Below the pieces are notes generated by a model, which had not been told where the DNA came from, searched no databases, and worked only from the letters and a program-made list of their open reading frames with translations. From Roridomyces roridus (taxonomy: Eukaryota; Basidiomycota; Agaricomycetes; Agaricales; Mycenaceae), in assembly GCA_029378245.1 (NCBI GenBank), contig JARKIF010000022.1:248001-312000 (forward strand): a stretch of 64,000 nt of DNA, read 5' to 3'. This document shows positions 34,871 through 45,112 of the stretch, in pieces (positions within the stretch are counted from its first letter, which is position 1; the number at the start of each line of letters is the position of its first letter). A program made the translations under genes and the position numbers.

Positions 34871-35166
34871 AGTGTAGGTGGGCGCAGGGGCGTAGTAGAC
34901 GGGTGCGGGTGTAGCTGCAGCCGTCGGGATGGAAACGGGAGCATACGCGGCAGGCGCAACGTACGCAGGTGCAGGCGCAGCGTAGACGTGTGTGGCGGTG
35001 GGTGCTGTGGAGTCGCCACCACGGTGGCGCACAGCCCGAGCCTCGGTGGACTGGTCGGGAGAGTGAGGGCGCTTGAGACCTTGAACGGCGGCCTCGAGTT
35101 GTGCAACACGATCGTTCATCGCATAGGCAGCGGTGAGAGGGGGGCCGGAGCGTCGCATTTCATTTT

Positions 35167-35176
35167 TCTCGTATAA
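35167..35176 (+). promoter_or_regulatory. TATA-like element of the Zn2Cys6 gene
   Basis: CTCGTATAAATGG lies about 60 nt before the ATG at 35234. The short gap to the minus-strand ORF suggests a shared bidirectional promoter region. Confidence 0.45.
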
Positions 35177-35233
35177 ATGGCTTTCTACGCTATTGAATTC
35201 CATCCCCTCCCCTACACTCCAATTTCCTTCAAC

Positions 35234-36057
35234 ATGCAGTCTCAGCTCGATAATGCACCCACTTCCACCGGCCGGATGCGGAGATTTGTCGCATGCACGC
35301 GCTGTCGGCAGCGCAAAATCAAGGTGCGGTTTTATTCATCCTTTCTTTCCGTCTTCTAAGCCATCTACAGTGCGTCTCAACCAGTGTCTCGAAGATCCCC
35401 GACACGGCCTGTGAGCGCTGCGCGCGCAAGAAATTTCCCTGCTCGTACGTCTCCGTGGCGGAGCAGTACATGCACGGGCACAGAATTCTCCCTCCACGAT
35501 ATGCCCCGAGTGCGACTCCTCCCGAAACCTTCACTCGTATGCCTCGCAGCTTGGGGACAACGGGTGGTTGGCCAGGGATGGGCGAACAGTTTTTCGGGAT
35601 GGGCCTTGCTCAGCCAGAGCTGCTGACGCCTACGCCTGCGTCCTTCCACCCGGCGGACTCGCAGTCCCACTGGGCGTCCCCGTATACCACCACCTCCACA
35701 GTGTTCGACTGCTATCACGGACAGTACCCCATTGATTACGCGGTCAACGCCCAGGCGGGGCCCGAGTATTACGCCACGAGCCCTCCGACATCCATACCAA
35801 CAAATGCAATGGACTACCCCTTCGTAATCCCAGAAAAGCGTTTGGATGAGCTCGATATGGCGTTGTTGGGTTTCGGTTTCAACGACCCGAATGTTTATGC
35901 AGGGTGCGTCGAATTCCAGTGTCTCCGACCTGCGCTGAATTTTTTTTCTATTCTCATAGACCGTGTGTGTGTCCACCAGGGCTATGTTTCTGCGGGCTCT
36001 CTGATAGTGAATCACTGGCTCCGAGCACATCCGGCACGTTATTGGGTTAGAACCTGA
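35234..36057 (+). CDS. Zn(2)-C6 fungal-type transcription factor
   Basis: The ATG at 35234 starts MQSQLDNAPTSTGRMRRFVA. The binuclear zinc cluster is split by an intron at about 35324-35371 (GTGCGG...CTACAG). Joined, it reads C-x2-C-x6-C-x12-C-x2-C-x6-C, with halves ACTRCRQRKIK and ACERCARKKFPCSY, the canonical DNA-binding pattern including the basic run. The rest is Pro/Ser/Thr-rich with an acidic-hydrophobic patch (KRLDELDMALLGFGFNDP). A second intron (about 35909-35960, GTGCGT...CATAG) is likely but in frame, so the end at 36057 holds either way. At roughly 230-240 residues it is short and lacks the usual fungal-specific middle domain. Confidence 0.8.
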
Positions 36058-36837
36058 GATTGGACACGGCCTTTTATTTATTTCATATACGACGATTCAC
36101 TATGAGTATCTAGCACGGCATATGTACTATATTATTTTACACGGATCTTGGACATGGGGGGTACACAGCCAGGTGTTCACTCTGATCGTTTTTCAGAGCA
36201 GTGCGAAACTATCAATCGAGGCCCTGATATTTTGGGGATCGCCGTTGGCAGCCCTGTCTACGTGACGGGTACGGGCCAGGGGCGGAGCGAGTGAAATTAT
36301 AGCCAACTATGACGCACGCCGAACAATTCACGCGAGAGTCGGTCGGTCGTCCCTGAAGTTTGAACAATCGAGGTGTAATATTTCAACTTGAATACCGCTT
36401 TGATCGCATTCTTGCCTGCACGCACAGATGTTTGCCTATATATATCATTATTCATTAATACTCATCTCATTCAGACTCCCCGCCGACTCCCTCCGTTTGC
36501 CCTCCGTCCAAGCCCGCTGTCCCCTACAGAACAATCCACGGTCCTTCCTGTTTATACCTCCGGGCGTCCTCTCACGCTGCGTACCCTGGAAGCTGCATAT
36601 CCTGGGTATCACACGCACATCCTCGAGCGTCGAGCATCAAGCCTTCAGGTCCCATTCGCACATCATACGCCACTTCAATGATACTCAATCCGCTGCGAGT
36701 GAAAAAAAAACCCTGTTGTCGCTACTGTACAATTTACATTTGAACATCCTACATGAACCTGCTATCGAGTAACGCCTATACTCCCGTACCCCAGGTTTCC
36801 GCCGCTCCCTAGCACAGATGCCGCCTCGGCGTCGCTA
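36058..36837. other. Intergenic between convergent genes
   Basis: No supported gene. A run CCTATATATATC (36433-36444) is TATA-like but no credible coding sequence follows. Confidence 0.4.
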
Positions 36838-38887
36838 TCAAATTGAATCAGGCAAGTCCGCTCTGTGGCGGTCGCGCAGCGACGTTTTTCTACGATTCTA
36901 CACCCCGTTATTGTGCAATGGATGGAAGAGTGAGAAGCCGCGAGTACGCACCCTTGCATAACCCCAGCCTTGGCCATAAGCCTCGTCGCCTGTTGCTTGC
37001 TGACGTTGTCTTCGTAAAAGTCTGTTTCGTCAACGATTTCTTCGGAGAGGATTTCCTGTGTAGGGTTTCCAGTCAACATCGGCCAAATCAAAGTGGTGGG
37101 CTAACTGTACCTCGATAATATCTGTCGGGTGTATGTATTTCATTCAGCCTGTAGGAGTCGAGAAGGAAAAGAAGGTGTACCTTCAAGAGTGACCACGCCC
37201 AGCGCACCACCAGCCATCCCGGGAGTCCTACTCACGAGGAGGAGATGTGCACGACCGGTTTGACTAGGTAAGAAATAAGGGCGGCATCGAGACGACTCCG
37301 AATACGAACGTACAAGTAATCCAGAGCCTGGAAACAATCTATGCTCGGGGGCGCTTCGGGGAGGATGGAGAGCGGGAAGTGTGATACGGGCAGGCGGAGG
37401 GCGGGGTCGTAGCGTAGGAGCTGTGTCAATGGTGATCAGGGCTTCACTTGCTTATGATGACGGGAGGCACGTACCTTTTTGACCAGCAAGAGGCCGACGA
37501 ACACCTGGGGATTCCCCTTCTCGTGGACCGGGAACCGGGAGTATCCCGTACGTATCCTGTCAGCCGATATAAGAAAGAGAGTCATATGGTTCGAATGAAC
37601 AAACATAATCTCGATGAGCTCGTCGTCGAGGAGGGCGTCTGCCGCAATCGTCACGACATCCTTAAAAGACCGGACATCAACGCACAATTAACACGCAGGT
37701 CAAGCCAAGACTTACCCGCATCGGAGTCATAATCTCACCCACCTGCTTCGCGCCAAGCTCCAAAACCCCACTCAATATGCTCATCTCATCATCCCTCAAC
37801 GGACCCTCCTTCCTTCCAGAAGAAGTGTGAAACTGCAACAACGTCTTCAACTCCGCCTTGTTATACGTATGCACACCGTGTGCGCCGAGGACGCGGTCGA
37901 GGAGCGCAGCGATGGGGTACGCGATAGGCGCGAGGAGGTACATGAGTATGAGGACAAATGGGGCGCAGAGGGACCCGATGGTCAGGCCGTAGCGTACGGA
38001 TGCGGCTTGAGGGATTATTCTATGCCAAGCAATCCCCTAGTCAGGCCCACAGGAACGGTTGGAATGAAATTGACGTACTCGCTGTTTGACGATCGGATGC
38101 CAAGGATGAGTGGGTGTTATCCTAGTTGCAAGCTACTAACCCGAAGACGACTGGATGAATGGAGGTGCGCTGTTTAGAAGCAACTCTTGGCTTGGCAAGA
38201 AATACGAGGCTCACCTATTGCTGCAGCTGAGAGTACCACTGCGGCAAATCCACCGCCGATCTATCAGTTTTGAATTCAAATCCCACTAAGCGAGACAATG
38301 GCGACGAACGGCGCTATCCAAGAAGATGGGTAAACTCTCGTTGATGATCTGTGAAGGGATTTATTTAGTTTGGGACGGGAGAAAGCCAATATACGTACAA
38401 CATTACACAATAGGAGGACCTGGACATGGTCAACGCTAGAACGACCGCGGCAAGTAAGATACGTGCAACGAGAACCCAGTGTCGGCCTTTTTCCAGCAGC
38501 GCGAGGACTAGATAACCGGTCAGTGAATGCAGCGATGACAGGGGAGACCACACCTTTGGATGCATTGCTCCGTTCGCTCGGGTTCTGAGACGACGTTGCC
38601 AGCACTCTGAGATACAATTCATTCAGGCCCATGAGAGCGAGTGTCAGTCTGCCGGCCTCGTAAGTGTCACTCCGATGGTAGAGGAATTCCAATAGATACC
38701 CCGCGAACAACCCCCCGAGGAGGACGAGAACCATGCTGATGCCGATTTTCTGCCAAAATACCGGGGACCATAGTTCTGGCTTCTGTGCATGTTCTGTGGT
38801 GGTCGAGATCTGGAGCTGGAGGTCGAGAATTGGGGAGGCCACCGCCGCCGTACACAGGAACAGGAGTAGAGAGAGGTAGCTGCGCAT
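36838..38887 (-). CDS. CNNM/Mam3-type membrane protein (DUF21 plus CBS pair)
   Basis: Exons on the minus strand: 38887-38554, 38507-38467, 38419-38399, 38348-38310, 38260-38215, 38150-38141, 38081-38079, 38019-37716, 37660-37605, 37556-37475, 37420-37314, 37263-37181, 37121-37111, 37055-36952 and a short last exon; about 420 residues. It starts with a signal peptide or first span (MRSYLSLLLFLCTAAVASPI). The DUF21 transmembrane domain has LLEKGRHWVL, LLLCNVIINESLPIFLDS and FGEIIPQ. The linker DDEMSILSGVLEL leads to a CBS pair (VGEIMTPM, GYSRFPVHEKG, GVVTLEDIIEEILSEEIVDE). The family handles divalent metals such as Mg2+ or Mn2+ in vacuole or plasma membrane. Very small exons of 3, 10 and 11 nt stand out. 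The last exon is uncertain: the frame ends at 36838 with the best phase, or at 36762 otherwise. Confidence 0.88.
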
Positions 38888-41460
38888 TTGCGATAAGATG
38901 CCAGTGGATCCCAGACGGCTCTTACTGTCCCTCTTTAAAGAAAAATCCCTCGCGCCGAGCGAAAAGCGCACCGTCATCCAGGTCTTGGCGAGGGTAAGCG
39001 TAGAATCTGGGCGACAGAGCGGGCGCGGCATATCACGTACGGGCTCCACACGAGCTAAAATTTCGCCAAGGATTCAAGACGTTTTGCTACTGGTTGATGT
39101 CGACGAGTCGGGGCCACGCCGCGATCGAGCCGGGAGTGGCACATAGTCGACATTGCAAGGCCAAGAAAATCCGTGGGTGAAAAGCCTTGTCAGGAAGACG
39201 TCAGCGATGCTCCGTGTTAGCAATCCCCGAGTAAGCACCGGGGACTGCTTGACCGTAAATCCTCGGCGGTGGTCGATGTGAGGAAGGGAGCCTTGCGGCG
39301 ATTTGCAGTGGATTGTGAGGATGAGGGATTTGCAGAGCGTCGATGCCGGCTAGCCCACAAGTATCGAGAATTCTCGACCGCAGTGGTCACTATCTGAACC
39401 AGAAACTCACAATTAATTTAGAACGTCCAAGAGGGAGAGTCTGTGTGCCTGCCTTTGAGGGCCATTGCTGTTGCATGGAAATCCGAGTCTGGGGCTGTAG
39501 AGGGGGTTGAAGACTCTTTTTAGTTTAAAGCCAGTAAATATTCAGCATCCGATATTCACAGAAAGAGATGTACGTTCCCACCATAAGCATCCTTCAACCT
39601 CTCAAATCCCTTCGTGTTTCTTGACAAGTTGGACCCGGGCTATGCGGTTGGCTCTGATTCTCCAAGCCGATTTAGCCACTTGTAATTCCAACTGCGAATG
39701 AGCACATACTTGAACCCTTGGTGTAAGACGGGATGAGACGGGAGTCAAACGCGAAGCGAAGGTCCGGCGGCATGTGAATGGTACACAGCCCAGTCTATCA
39801 GAGCACGCAAGTGGGATCGAGTCCGAGCCAGGTTCCAGCACCAGAGTCCAGTGTCACAAGAACTCCACCAGATGTTCGTCAAATGCATTCAGAAGGCGAC
39901 GAATTCGGCGTGTGACGGGGGTCGAATGGCTACAGTCGGCAAAGGCTTCGATATGTGAGAAAATACGCGTGCGTATGTAGGGTGGTCGTTTGTGTCGGTA
40001 GATCCGACAATTCGGTCGATTCGGTCGAGATAACGAGAGTCGTGCTCATTGGCTTGAGATGAGGGCGAGGAAAGAATGTTTTTGGTATTAAAGCTCACCG
40101 TGTTCAACGACGGCGGGATATTGAGTCTGTCTTGAGCTCGGGGAGACGAATTCGCAGTGCGCACAAAGGTCAGACGCTGTGGAAGAACATACAGTTGGAA
40201 ATTTGAGGGCAGGTCTTTCAAGGACACAGCAGAAACAAAATCAAGATGGTAGTAGCGGAGAAAGAGCGAATGATGGGTGATCCGATCACGCCATATCCCC
40301 TACTCTGTCAAGAGGAGGGTTCTGTGGGGCTGAATGACTGATGGCCTGCAAAATTCAGTCCACCTTTTCCCACATATGTCAACCACTGACCCACATTTTT
40401 CGGCTCTGGTGTCATATGTGGAACTGATCCAGGCCCGATTTGGCCTGGCCAGGACACATTTGGCCTGGCAGACAGCGGCGACCAACGGCAGGCCCATTTA
40501 GGCCTGAGGTACTCCCACAGCTGTCTCCCGCGTCTGCTGCCCAAATCACACCAAATCACACCGCGGTTTTAAGCATTTATGGGCTCCTTTGTGTGTAGAT
40601 AAATGCTGGAAACATGTATACCCCAAACTAATGGCACCCCAGTGCCGCAGGCCCGAAAAAAATGGAAATTATCCCACTGTGATGTCACTGTGATAGCTCT
40701 GTCCTGCGGCATTCTCACGCCTGGATTGCGGCCATTTTAGAGTCGTGTTGGGCTCTCCCGGCTGCATAGAATACCATGGGTGCCTTCTTGACTCTCAGGG
40801 AGCCCCGCAGGCCGGAAAAATCAGTTTCTTTAGGGTGTGTAAGTAGTACATGGCACAAAGAAATTTGAAAAGCAGAATGAAATCTTTTTCCAGCATTCAA
40901 CTGAGCCATGGGTGGAATACTTACAGCTCACTGGCCGCTGATGCGGGATTCATAATGATTTGAAGCAAGCGAGATCTCATGGTTCAGGTCTTGTTTGCTT
41001 CAAACCTTGCTCAAACTCATTGCATATCAACCAGGATCAGTTCAACCGGGTGTGTGAGAGCCACAACAGATTGAGAATGAAGGAAACGGGTAGGTAAGAT
41101 CTCAAGTCAATGAATGTTGCATGGGCCATCAGGGCAGCATAAGAAAAATAAAAACACTGGCGGTGTTCGAACCGCCGCCTGGATTAGTTGAGACATCAAA
41201 ACAAAAGAAAGATCAGGAACAATAACCAGTAGACGAAACAGGAGTCTTTGAGGGTTGCTCAAGGCTACACCCTGGACCCTTTGAACATTTTATGACACCA
41301 GAGCCCATTTTTCTCCGTCCTTGATGTAAAATGCAATCACCCACTGGGGCCCGTGCCAAGCCGCCGCCGGCTGATAATTCCTGCCGGCGTCATGATCCGT
41401 CCCAGAGTAGGGGAACGGTGCTTGCACCGCTATGGATCTCTTTCTGCGCTCATGCATCAT
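38888..41460. other. Long gene-poor interval
   Basis: No supported gene. Short inverted GGCCT-rich repeats occur around 40420-40510, and an isolated tRNA T-arm-like motif lies at 41163-41182. Confidence 0.45.
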
Positions 41461-42110
41461 GCATCATGCTCCACGCAATCAGCAACATCCACCTCTCCTA
41501 TCCTGGCAACCGCGACGAATGGCAGAACCTCACGCCCCACCCCGGCGACGAGCTCATTCTCTGCGGCGACACAAAGCCAGGCAACCACGAATCATCTCTT
41601 GTGGATGCCAATCAAAACGGCCGCCCGCGGGAAGGAGAACTACAAAGAGTGTGTGAAGATTGCGCGCAGGCATGGGGTCTACACGCCAGAGGATCCATTT
41701 GTGCGGTGGGAGGAGGTGATCGTCGCACCCACATTCACGCTGTACGACTACTCTTTCCGACCGTCTCATCCCACGAGTACAGCCACCGCCATTGCCTGCG
41801 ATCCGCATACATCGCGTGAAGTATGGTGTTCCTCCCTCGTTGCATCCACCAGTGACCACGTCGAAACTCGAGTCTACGATTACCGCCTCGCCCGATTTGC
41901 GTAGTTCGGACGGCCGCAGACTCTCATGCCAGCCCAAGTGCAACGGTGCAATTCCAATGCCCGAGGTCAACGATGTGTGCTCCGTCAGCCTGGGCTCGTC
42001 GGGACTGAAACTGCAAGTCAGTTGGCCAATGCCCTATCGCCGACCGCCGGCGTCCGCCTCTCAGCTTCTTTTTCAGCCAAGTTGGTGCCCCTCTTGACTC
42101 TCAGTCTTGA
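41461..42110 (+). pseudogene. Calcineurin-like metallophosphoesterase pseudogene
   Basis: One frame begins MLHAISNIHLSYPGNRDEW and ELILCGD, matching the first metal-binding blocks (D-x-H, written SNIHL here with Asp replaced, and GD). It jumps directly to a GNHE block, so the segment between is deleted. A shifted frame then gives KENYKECVKIARRHGVYTPE and APTFTLYDYSFRPS, the usual downstream blocks. Later a decayed EVNDVCSVSLGSSG appears. Deletion, frameshifts and loss of the first Asp all point to a dead gene. No introns are needed in this part. Confidence 0.7.
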
Positions 42111-42376
42111 TGAGCGGGCGCACGGTGTCTGCGTGAAAAGGGCCGGATAGCCGGGATTTTCGGATTTTCTGTGATTGACGATTGTTGGCGGATGAGAGGA
42201 GAGCGTCGATGGGCCATGGCAGATTACCCGCGGGTTTACGGGTCGGGTTGTGCGGGTTTCGCGGACCTTATACCCGTCATACCCCTCGTACCCGTGATGT
42301 GCCTTGTTGCCGGTGGGATTTTGGAGGGTTTGCCGCGGCGAGGGGATATTTTATTGGATGACGAATACACCTACAA

Positions 42377-42384
42377 TATATAAG
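42377..42384 (+). promoter_or_regulatory. TATA box of the P450 gene at 42418
   Basis: ATATATAAGG lies about 35-40 nt before the ATG. Confidence 0.55.
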
Positions 42385-42417
42385 GACGGAGAAATGTAGT
42401 AGACAGACTGATCACTG

Positions 42418-44646
42418 ATGTCCACCCAAGCTGTGTGGCTCATCGTCGCCGCAATTGCTACCGCTCTCCTCCATACCATCCACACGCGCCGGAAAAGGTC
42501 GAAACTCCTTCTACCTCCGGGCCCCAAGAAGTTGCCCCTTATCGGGAATCTACTCGACGTACCTCAGTTGCCGTGGGAAGGGTATGCAAAGTGGAGCAAA
42601 GAATTCAGTATACACACGTCCTTCCTTGCAACCAGATGTCTTTGCCAATGCCCGCAGATTCCGACATTATTCACCTCGACGTCCTCGGCACTTCTATCGT
42701 GGTATTGAGCTCCACTGAAGCTGTCGGAGATCTCTTCAAAAAACGGGGATCTCTGTACTCGCACCGGTAGCGTTGCTTGATTAGCCAGCGACCTCCATCT
42801 CATCTCCTTGTCAGACCGCACGCGGTGATGCTCAACGAGCTGATGGGGTGGGGAGAATGGTCCTTCGGTGAGTCAAGGTGCAACTTTTTTCGACGAACGT
42901 TGCAATTGAGAACCCCTGCAGGCTTCATGGATCACGGTGCGTTTTGACTTACTACTCTTAAAAAAATCGCCAATGAGTGTGAAAAGGGGATCATTGGTGT
43001 GTTATTCTTACGATTAAACACACGAAGACACCGACTGCATCTCACCAGGCGCACAAACCGCAAACTCTTCCATGAAACCTTCGTCGGAGCAGCCATTCAA
43101 TTCCGACCCCAAGTCCGCGCTTCAACCCATGCTCTCCTCCGGCGCATTCTCCTGAATCCGCAAAACATCATGGAACACCTCAGGCAGTAAGGCTTTCCCT
43201 GGACCTTGTTGGTGTATTTACTGAACGTCGGACGGCAGCATGGCGGGGTCACTCATTATCAGTGCGACATATGGCATCGACGTCCTTCCCTCCGACGATC
43301 CGTACATCCACATCGCGGAAGAGGCCATGTATGGCCTTTCGATTGCTTGCGTCCCCGGGTCGTTTCTTGTCGTCAGTCAATCAATTCCCATTCTCTTTTC
43401 ATCACTCAGAGGGCACCATCAGGACTCTATTCCTCTCTTGAAATACGTTCCAAGCTGGTTTCCTGGTGCAGACTTCCAACGCAAAGCTCGCCGCTGGAGG
43501 GAAGTAACTCAGGACTTGGTGACCCTTCCCTTCGTCGAGGCGAAACGAAAAATAGTGCGCACCCTCTTGTCTCCAGGCTCTTTTCTATGGATTCTCATCT
43601 TCCTCTTTCGCAGGCAGCAGGAACAGCTCCGCCTTCATTCGTCTCCCTAAACCTCACCCCCGACACGTCCCCCGAACAGGAACGCAGGATTCAAGAAACC
43701 GCGGCAGTAGCCTACGCCGCGGGCTCTGATACGACAATCTCCGCGCTAGGCACCTTCGTCCTTGCCATGCTCAGGAACCCCGAGGCGCAGAAGAGGGCTC
43801 AGCTCGAGCTCGACGGCGTGCTTGGATTCGGCATCGGGGCACGGTTGCCGGATTTCCAGGACAGACATTCGGGGGCGTTGCCGTATGTGTGTGCGTTGAT
43901 CAAGGAGGTGTTGAGATGGGAGAATGTCGCCCCGATAAGTGAGTTGTTTGGTTGTATTTCCCGAGGGATTGGAGGTGAATGTTTTTACAAGGTCTTCCGC
44001 ATCGTCTGACCGACGACGCTGACGACGAGTACAAGGGGTATCGAATCCCCGCCGGTTCGATCGTGTTGGAGAATATCTGGTGTGTTACTCCGCTTTTACT
44101 CTCTTTCCTTCTACGATGCGAATATTCATCGGAAAATCAGGGCCCTCATGCACGACGAGGTTGGACTTTGCCGCTCTCCATAGAAGTGATTCTCATTCCA
44201 AATGGCAGGAATTATTCCCCGACCCCAAATCGTTCAACCCAGAGCGTTTCCTTCAAGACGGGAAGTTGAAACCAGATATCATGGATCCCGAGCTTGTGGT
44301 CTTTGGTTCTGGGCGACGGTACATTGTTCATTTCAAGGTGAATCCCTTCAACTCACGCTGCTCGTAGAACATGTTCTGGCCGCCAACTTGCCCTCGATTC
44401 ACTCTGGTTGACCATTGCCTCAATCCTCGCTACGATGGACATCAAAAAGGCCGTCGATGAGGAGGGGAAAGAGATCGAGCCTTCGTATGAATATGTCGCG
44501 GCGGTGGTGCAGTGAGTGATAATTTGAGTTTGACCGGTGCTGGATTGACGTGGTAATGCAGCTCGCCTGTGCCATTCGATTGCTCGATCACTCCACGGAG
44601 TGCGCACGCCGTGGAGGCTATCGAGGCCACTGCTGCGGGTGATTAA
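42418..44646 (+). CDS. Cytochrome P450 monooxygenase (OrdA-like type), intact
   Basis: N-terminal membrane anchor (WLIVAAIATALLHTI) and Pro-rich hinge LPPGPKKLPLIGNLL. Further blocks: IIHLDVLGTSIVVLSS, VMLNELMGWGEWSFG, RKLFHETFVG, AYAAGSDTTISAL (I-helix), IKEVLRWENV (ExxR), FNPERFLQDG, and heme loop FGSGRRTCSGRQLA. The heme loop is split after FGSGRR by an intron (GTACAT...GTAG, about 44320-44368), so it looks broken if read unspliced. A 10-nt exon at 42987-42996 supplies GDH/W between FMDHG and RTNRKLF. Introns are 45-60 nt. The C-terminus ends EATAAGD with stop at 44644-44646. It is unrelated in detail to the P450 pair at 5.7-11.5 kb. Substrate unknown. Confidence 0.88.
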
Positions 44647-44820
44647 CTTAATTGGAGCATCGTGAATGTTTGTATGCACCAAAGTCTCAAGCCTTGGTAA
44701 ATCAAAGTATAAAATCATTGAAGGATAGAACATCCCCGGTGTGATTTGCGGGACGATGAACCACTGTTCATCGCTGGGATGAGCATGCAAAGATTGACAT
44801 ATTCATCCAAACGAAGGAAC

Positions 44821-45044
44821 TGTTAGATGTTCAGATTGAACATACCGAGCAAGCCGAAGGTCGGGCGTGCACAGCACGCGCCTGTCGAGTCACCGTATGA
44901 CGGTGCATGACTCGGGCTTGCGTCGAGTCATCGTCGAGTCATTGTATGACTCGACATCCTACAGTATATAAGACCTCTAATAATTCGTAGTTAGTACACA
45001 GACAATTGAATATACGACACACCTTTCTGTTTGAGCTGCTAACA
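44821..45044 (+). repeat. 5' LTR of the copia element, 224 bp
   Basis: Starts TGTTAGATG and ends CTGCTAACA. It contains TATATAAG at 44964-44971, a likely promoter, and repeated ACTCGAC/GTCGAGTCAT palindromes. By eye it matches the 3' LTR base for base. The 5-bp target duplication is GGAAC (44816-44820 and 49850-49854). Confidence 0.95.
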
Positions 45045-45112
45045 GGTTATGGGCCCCGCGCTCAACTGATATCAACGAAGAACAAGAATCAACTCGAAAC
45101 TCACTTACAAAA

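Larger units (their letters stand above)
33961..35203 (-). pseudogene. Ala/Pro-rich ORF interrupted by a hAT MITE
   Basis: The 5' part (35203-34871) opens with a possible coiled-coil (NDRVAQLEAAVQGLKR) and then Ala/Pro/Tyr repeats (YAAPAPAYVAPAAYAP). After the MITE the same frame resumes at 34316 with PAPPPFTAPPAGSFAA, then HSNAPGPA-type repeats, and ends IVAWLIPAFNAARLA...AFPN at 33961. The likely start is the ATG at 35158 or 35119; the frame is open to 35203. It lies immediately upstream of the LINE ORF2 on the same strand, so it may be the LINE's ORF1. It may instead be a host gene sharing an upstream region with the Zn2Cys6 gene. No zinc knuckles or RNA-binding motif is visible to decide. 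Confidence 0.5.

Noticed and set aside
34835..35176. Plus-strand frame of 113 residues
   Set aside because: It is antisense to the Ala/Pro-rich ORF and crosses into the MITE border; composition reflects the repeats on the other strand.
36433..36444. TATATATAT promoter-like run
   Set aside because: No credible coding sequence follows on either strand within the expected distance.
40400..40520. GGCCT-rich inverted repeats as a possible transposon end or regulatory palindrome
   Set aside because: No paired end, target duplication or neighbouring gene start could be found.
41154..41230. Possible tRNA gene on the minus strand (GGCGGTTCGAACACCGCC)
   Set aside because: The T-loop size is wrong for a clean 5-bp stem and no D-arm or anticodon stem is found; treated as a possible SINE scrap.
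44314..44370. Apparent loss of the heme cysteine in the P450 at 42418 (FGSGRRYIVHFK)
   Set aside because: An intron starting GTACAT and ending GCTCGTAG restores FGSGRRTCSGRQLA, so the motif is intact after splicing.
5744..44646. Secondary-metabolite gene cluster (three P450 loci, UbiA, Zn2Cys6 factor)
   Set aside because: The genes are spread over 39 kb between transposons, with no polyketide, peptide or terpene synthase; proximity alone is not enough.
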